A stretch of 64,000 nt of DNA from Pyrenophora tritici-repentis (lineage: Eukaryota > Ascomycota > Dothideomycetes > Pleosporales > Pleosporaceae). Positions within the stretch are counted from its first letter, which is position 1, and every line of letters starts with the position of its first letter. This document shows positions 21,681-33,078 of this stretch, one piece after another. The position numbers and the translations under genes were made by a program. Below the pieces are notes generated by a model. It was given only the letters and a program-made list of their open reading frames with translations, had not been told where the DNA came from and did no database searches. The stretch lies in NCBI RefSeq assembly GCF_003171515.1, contig NC_089390.1:2480001-2544000 (forward strand), read 5' to 3'.

Positions 21681-23709
21681 CAGCAACATCTTGGATTAAG
21701 CTAGAGAGACACTTCAATGTCTCCAACTGTGACGGCCTTTGAGAGATGTTATTCTCGTTTACTACGAATTGCAAAGTCTGTTTTTTTGTTCCTCTTTGCA
21801 TTTCCCGAGCGGGCGTTTTTTTCTTCTCGCCATGTGCTGACCCCAGCCAACGGCACTCTGCTATCGTTAACGATTTATACTCCCTGAGTCATACACCAAC
21901 CCCCCTTTTGTTACGCTTTTGTTGTTCTTGCATTGGAGCTGGTGGTATCTACAGCATTTTTGGGGGGGCAGGCAGGCATCACAAGATATATACCCGGTTC
22001 AGATCGATCGTGTGCTGGTTTTATTTTGGTTTCCCGTTCCGCTTTTTCTCATGGTTGCCCTGTTATCAATGGGTATTACCCTAATCACTATACTTTTCAA
22101 ATGGAGAGAGATACTGAAAGACGATATGTGTGTGCGTGTGTGTTTCCGTCTTACAGTAATTCATAAGGAGGTGGATAGGGGAATGTACGTGTGCGAGGTA
22201 TCTAGCACCAAAGTACTGAATACAAAGACAGGGGAAAATTTCAATCGTTGCGCCTATTCTCGAAAAGTTGGAAAGCAGAGCTTGATGCTCATGTATGGAG
22301 TGACAAGTCGGGATCTCTTGATGTTTTTTTCACCATAAATTACACTGCATTGCAAATCTCGGAAATTAGGAAAACCAAACAGCTGAAATAAACGGGCGTG
22401 TTCGGCGTTGGGTTTGGCGTCGCTCGGCATGCTCATGTCATGTCACCCTACCTGCTCATTTTCCCTTTCCTCGTCACACGATACCGTTCGGCCTCCCCGC
22501 GGACACAAGCGGTAACGTCCCTTGCACCAGTGCTCTTAGGTGAAAACCTGTAATAAACCCATCCTCTTGGCCATGTCTATGACCGTGTGTCTATCTCTTG
22601 TTTCCTTCCTTGGCCGCATAGTGCGAACCAGGTCAAGCAGAAAGGTTCCTTAGACACCGGCAACTCACATACCATGTACATGTACCCCCATGCACCGTCT
22701 TTCCGTCGGAGAATTCCCAACCCCCCGGGTCCCATCCCTTCACCGTTCACTTCAAGCCCAACCTTACCACCGAACCACCGAACCACCGATGCCGGTGCTA
22801 ATGCCGTGTCACTGTTACTACCTACCCACTTACACACACCGCACACGCAGCTTATCAAACGACACGGAACAAGCCCAAACACCGCCCGTTGCCTTGTAGT
22901 AGTATGACGCCTGCGCGTTTCGTAGTAGTCATGACGCCGATTTGTGTCGTGCGACCCATTTTCACACATACATACGCTACGTCGGAGAGACAGGACGAGA
23001 ATAGTAGACGAGATGGGCGTGAGGGGTGCGTAGTACACGTGTTACGCACAACGGCGGGGATGCCGAGTGGCTCGGTTGCGAGGGGCGTGGTGGATGTGGG
23101 TGGAGGGGTGCGTGGTGGAAGGTGGCGGTTGTGCGAGTGTTTGAGGTTTTTGGTGGTGCAGGGAGAAAAGGGAAGGTTTTGCGAAGGTGGGTTGTGAGGT
23201 TTTATGTGGGTTGATTGAGTGCATGTGGGTATATGTGGGTATAGTGAGTTGGGGTTCAGAGAGCTGATAGAGAGTGTGTTACCGGGTTTGCGTACGTAGA
23301 TCCATCTCCTTTGCGGATTTTGATTATCTCTTTTTGGTTTTGGGGTTTTGGTTTTATTGCTGCTGACGTGGACAATCGCTTAGGAGTTCTTTTGACGGAT
23401 GGGGAATGACCTAGCTCAGTTCGATTTCATCATCATCTATCCACCCGTAGATTTTGTGTTACAACACAGAGTGAGGCGGTATCAGCCTCACTTTACTCGT
23501 ACAATGTCCTAGTTCTTTGTCGATTGGAAATCCAAACGGGCACCTGCTCAAGATGTAAAGAATATCAAGCTTTTGTGCTGATGAGAGAATTTTACTGTAT
23601 GAAATTTTCCAAGTCTAAGGGTTTTGCCCTACGTAAGTTCTGCCTTGCTTCATCATAATGGTTACCCATTCATTCCTTGCCCCCTACACGTCCCATATCC
23701 CTTCCATAT
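21681..23709. other. 2-kb spacer between convergent regulator and nucleoside hydrolase
   Basis: The two flanking genes point toward each other. The first part is T-rich and fits a long 3' UTR of the regulator. The rest has overlapping low-complexity ORFs on both strands without family-like content. I see no RNA gene. Confidence 0.5.
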
Positions 23710-25475
23710 TCACCACTGTTCACCATCCCCTAGCACCCTATGCAACAACACCCTGGCAAACTTGCTCTCCCCTGGACTCTTCGTACACCACGCAACCCAA
23801 TTTCCCCTTCTTGAATCCCTCCACCCTCCCGCATCCCCCACAACCTCCTCTTTCAAATCACCCTCGCCCTCCGTGATAGGCCTACCCCGTCGATCAACTA
23901 CAGTACATCCCCTCGTCCACTGTCCACTCGTCTCCACACGAATATCTTCTTTCTTGAACTTCCATGCTGGGTTAGTAGCGGAGAGCGCATACCATATAGT
24001 CAGTGGGTCGTGCAGTGCGAGACCCTGTTTTGTGGGGTCGACCTGCGGGTTCAAAGAAGCGTTTTTGGCAAAGGTGGAACCGAGGAAGAGGGAAGTCCAT
24101 TCAGCTAGGGGACTGCCTTTGATGGGTTTGAGATTGATGTAGTCTTCATACATTGCTTTGGGGAGGATGTGTTGTTCTGTTGTGTCGAGAGGGAAGAGTT
24201 TGAGTTTGAGACGTTTGCTTAGTTTCTCAGGGTAAGGGAGTAGTTTGGCGGACTTTTGAGAGCTGGGGAGGGTTGGGGGCATGGTGAGATGCAGGTTTGC
24301 CGATGTGAGGGCAAATATACGGGCGCTGGCTATAGAGTCGGCGTAGGTATTGAACTCGGCGCCGGGGGTCATCTGGTTTCGATGGTTTAGTGAGGTACGT
24401 ATGGGGGTGTTGGGTTGGGAAATTAGGTTGAAGGGTGTGATGGGGATGGAGAGGGTAGTGGGCGAGTAGATGAGGTGTAGGGGTGGTGGGGGTCGCTACG
24501 GAAAGCTTCAGACCGAGATGGATTGACGGAGACGGAGGGGAGGATTTAGCTTACGTTACCAGGCGCGTCAACAGCTCCACCCATCACAACAACCTCCTTG
24601 ACCTTCAAGAAAGTTTCTGGGTCTTGTGCAGCCGCAATGGCAAGGTTCGTCAGAGGGCCAACTGCTACAATCGTTATCGTATCCGGCTCATTCTCCCTGA
24701 GCAAGTCAAGCATGACTTCATGCGCCGGTTTCAGCGAGGGTTCAAATAAGGAATGCTGCTCCTTGACCTTCTGAAGCGCCGCTGCTTCGTCCTCGGAAAG
24801 ACTCTCCGGTGCGGGTTTGAATAAAGACTTCCAAGTTTCTTCCGGGGAAAGGTGCGGATGCTGACTTGATTAGCCACTGATACGCCTGAAGGATTCACTG
24901 GAATACATACACTATGATGTATACCTCCCAAACCATCAACACCATCTACAAGTTCTCAGCTTTAGCAGACAAAAAAGACCCTCTCTCTATACTTACGGAA
25001 GAAATCCGCCACCATCTTATGTTCAGCCAACGGCTCTTCAGCCCCAACGGCGACTATAATATCATCAGTAACAACATCTTCGAATCCCATAACCCTAGCT
25101 CACCAATTGGTTTCCTGGCACTCAATGTCTCAAATCCCTCTGGGCGATTATTCTCCTTCCGCCACGCCCTCTCCTTTTCAATATGATGGAAGAGAGTAAC
25201 GACGTTCCTGAGGCAACTAAAGTCATACTTGTTAGCCCTGAAACTTTTGTAGTCAACGGAAAACTTACTTCTGAACCTCGACATTCCCAAACGTAAGCGA
25301 CAACATCAGCACATCCAACTCCTCACTCTTTGCGGAAAACGCAAGTAACATTGCCAAAACATCATCCACGCCCTACCATCCAACCCCCTTAGTGTCAGTT
25401 ACCAGTTTACCCCGCATGACGCACAACATCCAAACTCACCGGATCAGTATCGATGATAACTTTGGTGGGTGGCAT
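23710..25475 (-). CDS. Inosine/uridine-preferring nucleoside hydrolase
   Basis: Seven exons: 25475-25440, 25372-25269, 25216-25104, 25053-24997, 24945-24911, 24860-24555 and 24372-23710, giving 437 residues; all introns are GT-AG and the frame is kept. The spliced N-terminus reads VIIDTDPGVDDVLAM, the calcium-binding Asp cluster that defines the IUNH family. Splices then build KPIVAVGAEEPL and GVDGLGGIHHSHPHLSPEE, both family hallmarks, and exon 6 holds ITIVAVGPLTNLAIA and VVVMGGAVDAPGN. The C-terminal half includes GLALHDPLTIWYA, with the catalytic-site His-Asp. The enzyme splits the N-glycosidic bond of ribonucleosides for purine and pyrimidine salvage. No signal peptide is seen, so it is probably cytosolic. 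Confidence 0.95.
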
Positions 25476-26079
25476 GGTTCCCTAACTTGAGAATGGAAAT
25501 AATTGTTTGATGGGTGTATTGTCGAGTGTCACTGGCTGAGTTTGTTGTAGATGTGTTGAGAGTATGCAGGCATGATTAGATAACTAGCGTGCGCCGTTCG
25601 TACCCGTGGACACCAAACCATACATGGCAGGTGTGGGCTCTAGAAACGCGGCGGAGCTCACCGACAATGGCTGATGGGGCAATCCAACTCCACTGTGGGT
25701 CCGCTTGCCTGCCCGCAAACATCAGGGGCAATGTAGCGATGATCCCACCAACATGATGGACCTATACGCAATCAACAATGTGTGTAAAGAAGATTTCTTG
25801 TTACTGGCGATTGAATCCAATCGCCGAATTTAATGACAACGCCCATGATTCCCATTCGTAGTCTACACATTGTCGTGCCACTTTGCTCTGAACCTGGCAA
25901 ACCGCACTTTTGACCCCTCCGCCTACTCCCAAATGTTCTAAGCTGAGCAGCTATCCAATACAGGGCTACTGCTACTGGCACTGCCACATGTTGTTTCCCA
26001 AATAATATGATATGCGTTGTCGAATGTAGTGGGCCGTCCGAATCGAAACACGTGTCATGATGCGTGGACCCGTCCGTGT
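25476..26079. other. Spacer: nucleoside hydrolase promoter and SURF4 3' region
   Basis: About 600 bp between two minus-strand genes. The long minus frame covering 25772-26542 is a shadow of the SURF4 exons. I see nothing else in it. Confidence 0.5.
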
Positions 26080-27185
26080 CTAGTAGACCTTCTTCTTCTC
26101 GTCGACGGAAAACTGTCCCGGGCCCATGTTGACCAGCAAGAGAAGACCACCGCTGGGAGTTTGTTAGTGATGTATGTGAATTGGAAGCACAGAGGGTACT
26201 TACACAATTGAGAGGATCTGGAAGAAGTCGTACTTCAAAAAGTCCTTGTGTGGGTGTTGTGGGTGCAACGTCCACCAATTGTTGACGTAGAGATTGAAGA
26301 CGCTGAGGATAAGCACTAGCATGATGGCCGAGAACTTGGCCTTGAATCCAACCACAACCATGACGCAAGCAACGAGACCCAGCAGACTGGCAATGATTCT
26401 CCAGAAGCTCCAGTCGCCGCGGAAGACGAAGCCGACAAACAAGAAGATGAGCAGAACGCGTCCGGCGAGCTGGAAGTACATCTTCTTGTCCTTTTCGTCG
26501 AGCGTAGGGAGGCCGGCGGGGGCGAACTTCTTGCGGACCCACGAATCGGAAAGCACCATGAGCAGTCCGCCCATGACGGACAGGTTGCGCAGGAAAAAGT
26601 TGAGGTCAAAGACCAGACCGTATCCAATGCCCTGGAGCACAACGACAAACATGAGCATGCCGACGCAGTAGTCGGAGTATTTTCGGCCGATAACACCAGC
26701 CGAGCCGATGAGCATAAGAATGACATTGGTGATGAGGAACAAATGCGTGGCTCCGTTCCAGACTAAATCACGGCCTTGGTTAGCCATTGCTCTTGGATTG
26801 CATGTGAGGGGCATGGAGAAGCATACTGTGTCGGTAGTCGTGTAGATATGAGATTTGGTCGGACCATTGTGTAACTATGCGCAGAGCGTCTTCGAGAAAG
26901 GTTACGACGATTAGGAAGCGGCCGATTGCTGGAAGGTATCTTGGGCCTTGTTAGCCATGTCGTCTAGTCGTGCGGGCACGGCGGTAGCAATGGGCCCAGT
27001 TCACGTCGTACTCACGGCTTAATGGGGTCCGCGACAGTATCCAGCATGTCCTCAAGCTTGCTCGTCTGCGCCCTCAGTTGGTCCAACGGACTTGGATCAT
27101 TCCTGCTATCGTCGTTGCGCCCCGAGTTGCCAAAGGGGCTCTGGTTGCCCAAGTGGTAGCCAGCTGTGCCGCGTATCTGCGCCAT
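26080..27185 (-). CDS. ERV29: SURF4/Erv29-family ER cargo receptor
   Basis: Four exons: 27185-27016, 26939-26827, 26774-26204 and 26152-26080, giving 308 residues. The obvious ORF start at 26814 is false. The upstream exons supply the conserved KPYLPAIGRFLIVVTFLEDALRI (begun by the first splice) and QWSDQISYLHDY, which match yeast Erv29 closely. The body has about seven hydrophobic segments with NFFLRNLSVMGGLL and the ER-side NNWW motif. The protein ends in a dilysine-type ER retrieval signal (DEKKKVY). SURF4/Erv29 loads soluble secretory proteins into COPII vesicles at the ER, so it works with the SEC13 coat protein also encoded in this window. The length and C-terminus match the family. Confidence 0.95.
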
Positions 27186-28220
27186 TGCTGGTGTGTAGTA
27201 GAGAAAGAGAGAGGGTGCGAGGCGAAGGTCTTGTAGGTTGACTGGGTTGTTGCTGCGAACAGGTGTCCTTCACGCGCTTGAGCTTCCGGCACGCAGATTA
27301 TGTCAGCCACTAACCTATTGCGCGTTACTTTCGAGTCTCACTACACTTTTCTGTTGCAAGCTAATAAATTGCAGGGTGGAGTTTCTTTTCTGCTTCCGAT
27401 GAAGGCTCGGCTCACTATATACTTATTATTACGCCGTGCGCGTGTCCCCAGGTCCATGGGGCCTCAGTAACTCGGTTCGCGCAACGTTTCCAACTACCTT
27501 TTCGAGGGCACTTTTCGTCTCTACCCTTGCCCGGCGTGTCTGGAAGTGAAGATCGGTACCATCCATTGCCGTACCATTCTTGAACTAGCCCACACTCGCC
27601 TTGGCACCAATACCCGGCGAGCGATCACTCGGTGGATCGCGATGTGAACACATGTAAGTATATTTGGAACCGGACATCCGACGGATACCCCCTTGGCGAA
27701 GCTTTTCCAGTCACCAAGCTTTGCATGTTATGTGTCATTTTTCATCATTTTCATCCCAATTGCCATGTGTATGTCAAATGTATTTTTCTACCCTCTAAGC
27801 CTCGACAGAGCCTTTCATCCAACGTCGATGGTAGTGTGGCTGGTTGTTTGATATAATAGTGAAGTACATGATCAGAATGCAAAGGAAGTGCCACACCAAG
27901 TCCAGACGCAACCCCATACACCAATGCTTTTCCATTACCTAGGAAAGCAAAGCAGACGAAGGAAGCACCTAATGCCTCAGCCATACCCCGCGCTCAACAC
28001 GTAATTCCCACATAGTCATACCCGGTGTCCTTCCCCCACGAATAAAATACCACTCTGGCCAAAGTTGACGATTTGCTACACCGACGCCTGCGAGACCTCC
28101 TATATCAAATGCCCCCGAAATGACCGAAATTGGAAAAGGAACACAGCTGCGGGTCTTGGATGAGCACACATGTACCCAAGGTCATGAGCCCAGCTGCTGG
28201 CTTGGTGGAGCTTGAGAGCT
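27186..28220. other. Spacer upstream of SURF4
   Basis: About 1 kb. It contains the SURF4 promoter on the left and the 3' region of the membrane-anchored Lys/Ala-rich protein on the right. I see no supported gene. Confidence 0.5.
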
Positions 28221-29282
28221 TCACATGACGGCCCAATCGTCGACATCGTCGCCAGTGGTTGGCTTGAACTCCTCGGCGAGAATCTGGTAGCGAGAACTGG
28301 GATTCTTGTTCTCCCGGAGAGTCTCGGTCGGTCGAACTGGCTTGGCCGCCTGTGGTGCCTTGGTGACATTGATGTCCTCGCGCTCTTCCGCGAGTTCCTC
28401 GTTGACAGTCTTGCGCTTGGTCTTTCCACCCTTGGGGACAGTGGTCCAGGCGGAGTCCTCCATGGCAAGTCTGACCTGCTCTTCCTCAGAGGGTAGGCCG
28501 TTGTAGGTGGCAGGAGTCGCGGCCGTGCCGTTTGTGGGTGCGACCTTGGTAGGAGCAGGTGCAGGCTCGAAGGTGTCGAGAAGCTGGGGAGCGGCCTTGG
28601 GGGCCTGGACAGCGCCGCGAGAGGGGACCTCAGTCCAGGCGTTGGTGGCAGGGGCCTTGCTCTGACCAAGACCATTCTTGGCCGGCTCTCCACGAGCCTC
28701 ACGAGCAACGCGTCGCTGCTTCTCCTCGAGAGCCTTGCGCGCCTTCTCTTCTTCCTCACGTGCAGCCTTGGCCTCCTCGACCTTCTTCCTGTTCTGGCGC
28801 TGCTTCTTCGTCTCCTGCGCAACTTCGGCCTTTTGTGTCTGGTTCTTGACGGAACGAGCTGGCTTCTCGGAAGGCTTGATGCTCATGACAGCGGGGGAGG
28901 CAGATCGCTCACCCAGCATGTCAGAGACGTCCTTGCCGCTCGGGGCCTTGTTGATGGCGGCCGCGGGAGGAGCGACCTTGGAGTCAGACTCATCTGCGCT
29001 GGAAACCGACTTGGAGGCTGCTTGCGACACGGCAGCCGCGGCCTTGTTACCGACGTCCTGAACGGTTGCCTTGGCCGACTTGCGAGGAGCCTTGGTCTTT
29101 GGCTTTTGGCTTTTGGGCTTGGTCTCGGTGTCCCAGTTGACCGCATCCTTGAGCGAGTTGGTCGTGGACTTGCCCGTCGTCGATCGTCCTCGCGCAACAG
29201 CGTTGTTGTTTTGGTGTACATAGTACCAGTAGGCTGCGGCCCCAATTGCCAGGAACATGGCCCAGCTCATCCAAGTCTCCAT
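28221..29282 (-). CDS. N-terminally membrane-anchored Lys/Ala-rich protein
   Basis: A single exon; I chose the ATG at 29282 because the protein then begins with a transmembrane helix (residues ~5-22, WAMFLAIGAAAYWYYV), giving 353 residues. The frame reaches further upstream, but that part looks like leader. After the helix comes a long charged, Ala/Lys/Glu-rich region with a clear coiled-coil stretch (KKQRQNRKKVEEAKAAREEEEKARKALEEKQRR, about 160-195), then disordered segments ending DDWAVM. A short luminal N-terminus with a long basic cytosolic tail resembles ER-anchored ribosome- or microtubule-binding proteins. I do not recognise a named family, and the role is unknown. Confidence 0.8.
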   Translation of the reverse strand: METWMSWAMFLAIGAAAYWYYVHQNNNAVARGRSTTGKSTTNSLKDAVNWDTETKPKSQKPKTKAPRKSAKATVQDVGNKAAAAVSQAASKSVSSADESDSKVAPPAAAINKAPSGKDVSDMLGERSASPAVMSIKPSEKPARSVKNQTQKAEVAQETKKQRQNRKKVEEAKAAREEEEKARKALEEKQRRVAREARGEPAKNGLGQSKAPATNAWTEVPSRGAVQAPKAAPQLLDTFEPAPAPTKVAPTNGTAATPATYNGLPSEEEQVRLAMEDSAWTTVPKGGKTKRKTVNEELAEEREDINVTKAPQAAKPVRPTETLRENKNPSSRYQILAEEFKPTTGDDVDDWAVM

Positions 29283-30424
29283 GTTGGCGGTGGGGGTGTG
29301 CAATGTTTCGAGCGATGTCACGGTAGTGGATACGTGGCTGCTATGCGCAGAAGTCTGCAACTGCGTGGCCAATGTCAATTCGGTGAAAACACAGAGTAGA
29401 GTGGGGATGAAATGGGAAGACTGAGTGAATGGTTGCAGCCAGGAGAAAGCCAACCCAGGGAAGAAGGCGGGTTGCAGACACTCAGGGAGGTCAAGCAAGG
29501 AAAGGGAGTCAAAAGGGGCTTACCAGTAATTGTCTTTGCCTTAGCCCGTGGTTTGTAAGGTCAAGGTTTGACGCGTCGCACCAGCTGCTCCGCTCAACGG
29601 TCCGGATGGCGTTGAGGAAGAGGCCAGGTAGAGGTGTTGAACCACTTCGGGAGCTACTCGGTCGTCGAGTGTAGCCACTGAATCGCGCACTTGACACCTG
29701 CGAGCGCCAATTTAGCCTGGGATGAGCTCACGTATTACACGCTCGTAGTGGCCTTGACACGACGTCGGAGCTAACAATGTGTGCTAAGGGACGAGGAATC
29801 AATTGCTCGAGGTTGCAAAGTGGAAGCACTCCATGTGATAGTGAGTTGGGGGAGTGTCCAGCTACTCCCCAAATTAGGACACCGCTAAGCAGGGGTCCAC
29901 GGAGAGCCGCTGCATCACGTGCTTACTTGTAACTAAGTCTTGAGCGAGGGCACCGTGATAAGCCGGAAATAAGATATTACAGTCTCGCACTCACTATCCT
30001 ACACCATAGGCTGCGCAGTCCCTCAACGCCTCGCTTCGCCTCCCCTCAATGGCTTGCACTCAAGCAGAAGCAAGAGCGACTCGAAAAGGACACGAAGCGT
30101 AAAGCGCCTGCGGAACGCTAACTCCGACACCCCCGACGGGGTCCGCCGTCTCTATGGTCGTATACGGCTTGGCGCGAAGCCTACACTGTCTGACGCCTGC
30201 ATCATTGGCATGCCTTTGAAATTACCCATATCCTGGCCTCCCTCCCTTGTGCGACACTTTGACTTGGCGGATCGTTACAGATTTTAATGCTAATTGTCTA
30301 GGATACTACCATATGATTTCATCACCGTCGTGAACACATTTGCCACCAACGCCAGCAAAACAACACGAACAAAACCACCAAGAAACAATCGTAAACAGTA
30401 AGCGTATAGTACGTATCATGCTCT
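29283..30424. other. Divergence-free spacer upstream of the membrane-anchored protein
   Basis: About 1.1 kb with the promoter of the gene to the left and the 3' end of the nuclear-type protein to the right. A short protein-like plus-strand stretch near 30030-30120 (LEKDTKRKAPAER) lacks a start or splice partner, so I leave it uncalled. Confidence 0.4.
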
Positions 30425-31192
30425 TCAACGAGCCCTCTTTCCAGCACAGCCTTCTTCTATATCCTCGGTTTTCCTCTTCCTCCCGCAAGCATCACTATGC
30501 AAACTCGAACTCCGACTCATTGGCGGCGTAGCAATAGTCGGCCCCGAATTCATCTTTTGTGCTTGTCTTGCGGCGGCTGCGGCAGCCGCTTGTGCTTGTG
30601 CTGCAGCCTGTTGCTGCTGTTGCGCCGCCTGATTCCTCTGCGCCATCTGCATCTGCCTTGCGATATCTCCCAATCCCGGGCCAACAATATTTCTGTCCCC
30701 AATAATCGTCGCGCCACAGTTGACGGTAATGTTGATACTGGGGTACATTTTCACGCCTCTCATCTCTGTCCGTGATGTGGCTAGAACCCGCGCTGTGGGA
30801 GATGGAGGTGTTAACGGGCGTCCAGTACCGTCAGAGGGTGCTTTGTTGGGATCGCCAGTGAGTATGGTGCTGATTAGATTTGCCACACGCATGCTATCCA
30901 TTTGCGCAATGGATACTATGTTTCCATGGCCGCGAATTTGTGTTGCGGCGTTGATGGTGACTTCGGGTGTGTCTTCGTCGTCTTTGTCATCATCCTCTTC
31001 CATGTGGTCGTATGGATTTCTGAGATTTGGGATCGGCATGCTGGGGTCTACTACCATGTGGTAGGCTGGTGGTGGTGGCATGTGTTCCGAAGCAGATGTG
31101 TTTGATGTCGATGGCCCGTCTTCTGATGTTGATGAAACAGAAAGAGTGGTATCTTTTGCACTTTCTGGACCAGACTTATAGAAGGGTTCCAT
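30425..31192 (-). CDS. Conserved-looking nuclear-type protein with duplicated motif
   Basis: A single exon of 255 residues; ATG at 31192. The N-terminus is Ser/Thr/Pro-rich, followed by an acidic patch (MEEDDDKDDEDTP). Two related segments follow: VTINAATQIRGHGNIVSI (~77) and ITVNCGATIIGDRNIVGP (~155), which share the pattern [IV]N-x-[AG]-x-x-I-x-G-[HD]-x-NIV. A Gln/Ala-rich helix of about 45 residues comes next (QQQQQAAAQAQAAAAAAARQ), and the protein ends in two basic clusters (GRKRK and GKRAR) that look like a bipartite nuclear signal. I do not recognise the family; a transcription-related scaffold is a guess from composition only. Confidence 0.8.
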   Translation of the reverse strand: MEPFYKSGPESAKDTTLSVSSTSEDGPSTSNTSASEHMPPPPAYHMVVDPSMPIPNLRNPYDHMEEDDDKDDEDTPEVTINAATQIRGHGNIVSIAQMDSMRVANLISTILTGDPNKAPSDGTGRPLTPPSPTARVLATSRTEMRGVKMYPSINITVNCGATIIGDRNIVGPGLGDIARQMQMAQRNQAAQQQQQAAAQAQAAAAAAARQAQKMNSGPTIATPPMSRSSSLHSDACGRKRKTEDIEEGCAGKRAR

Positions 31193-33078
31193 GGTCTATA
31201 TGCACGCCCGTGGAAAACCTCGATTCGGAATCTGGTGGTGTTCTTGTGGTGTACACTGATCGTGTGTAGTGTGGCGTGATGTTGGTGTGACCTAGTAGGT
31301 GGAGATCATGCGAGTCGAGGATGGCAGCAGGTGGTGGTTAAATGCTCTCCCGAGAAGTTGCGCAACCGCGAAGAAGAACAGGAAGGTGTGTTCCGGTATA
31401 TGGTCGTTGGTATAGTAATGGACAGACAATGGAGCTGATGGATGCCTTCAGTACATGTTTCTACATAAGTATACATTCAATGTTAGCGTCAAGGTCTACA
31501 AGATAACTTGAGCAACATTCACTTACAACACAAATAATCCAACACACTCAATATATGACTTGTGCAAACCTCACCCACCCCGTGCCAGCGGCAAGAAGGG
31601 CCGTCATATATACTGGATCCACCCCAGTCCTGCCGCCTATTCACAGCATGCTGAAACACGCAACACAATAGCAAGGCCAACACTCAAGCGCCCCATGCAC
31701 AACATACCGCCCAAATGCATCATCACTGCACGACCATGGGCAGAACCCATACACTTTGCTATTGTGTACCCTCGCTCAATAAATTCGCGCTAACCCTCTT
31801 AGGATCATGCTACGCCACAATCCCCGATGCTATTGTCGCCCGCACCCATCGCCTTACTTCAAACTTGCCTATTAACTCGCACACAAGCGTCCTTTCCTGA
31901 ATCAGATCCACTCCCCTCCCTGCAGATCCAACTTCACAAATTTCTTGGTAAACTACCAAGCTTGGTACCCGTACAGAGCCAGCCAATAGCGCTGCTACAT
32001 GATGCATTTGCCATTGTGGCACAAGGTTGGGTAGATACTCCGATGCCAATGCGTGGCCACTCCTGGTGGGTGTACACGTATGCAACTGTAAGAGTCATTG
32101 AATACGGACAATAGAAAGGAAATAGGCGCAAGGCGCATTCTTGAGCGGGTATATACCGTTGCGGCGGTCGAGGGTATACGCCGCGTGCATCTGCCGTTGA
32201 AGGGGCGCGGTGCATACTCAGACGGGTTATTTGGCTGTTTGCCGTGGATAACTGGTGCATTTGTGGGGCGCGCCGACGGTACAAATGGCGGGTTTGGTTG
32301 GGGGATGGTTGAGAATACTTTGGGTGCACAATAGAAACCCGTCGCGCGCACGAACAATAGCATGTGGTGGGTAATGTGGGACACTACAATGTGCACTATA
32401 TTTTCCGGCCTACCAACGGGGAAAACCTTCCGTAAAGACTGTCTAGACAGCCACCATGGCAATGCTTGTGATTAATGTTCATCCGGTTAGAGCTGCGCTT
32501 GCCGCTTCCGAAGCCAACTACATGCACTTCTTACGATAACGCCTAGGAAAGCCTATTTCTTACTCCTGTTAAGCCGGCAAAGTCCTCCGCTTCTCCCCAG
32601 AATCCAGGTTCACAAAGCTGGTCTCCTGGCATGACTGGTGGAGAGCTTGCAAGTTGGAGACACTAAGAATACAACTAAGAAGGGAGAACAATAAGAGCTC
32701 AGATATCCTGCTGATCATCTCTGCAAGACGCAGATCTGCGGCAGACCAACACGGCAGACGGTGTCTAGGCAGCTGATGTGATAGAAGGAAGCCACGCCGC
32801 AGTTTGTTCGCCGAACACTCTGACATGAAACCGCGGGCCTACAAATCAAGATACAGTAATCGTCCTTCATCCGCCTAGATGGGTGTCACAGCCCAAACCG
32901 CAGTCCTGATAGAAGGACTATAGTAGGTATTTTATAGGGTTACCAATAGACAACACGATACCAAGCCCAAGACGCCACGCTACTAAAATGCGACAAATAT
33001 GGAAAAGCCGACAAGTTTTCTGGTTAACGGGTTGTTTACCGATATCATAGTCAGGCTTTTAGCATAGGACACCCCTCC
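31193..33078. other. 1.9-kb spacer between nuclear-type protein and SNF5 gene
   Basis: Only short ORFs without family-like content on either strand. It holds the promoter of the left gene and the 3' region of the SNF5-family gene. I see no RNA gene or repeat. Confidence 0.5.

Noticed and set aside
25772..26542. 256-residue minus-strand frame over the SURF4 gene
   Set aside because: It lies out of frame over SURF4 exons whose spliced product matches the family end to end; its own sequence has no family-like content.
26204..26814. Start of the SURF4 protein at the ATG at 26814 or at MANQG
   Set aside because: Both lie within intron 2; two upstream exons encode the conserved N-terminal part of Erv29 and join in frame.
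30054..30287. 77-residue plus-strand ORF
   Set aside because: Competes with another protein-like frame in the same place, neither with a start or splice support.
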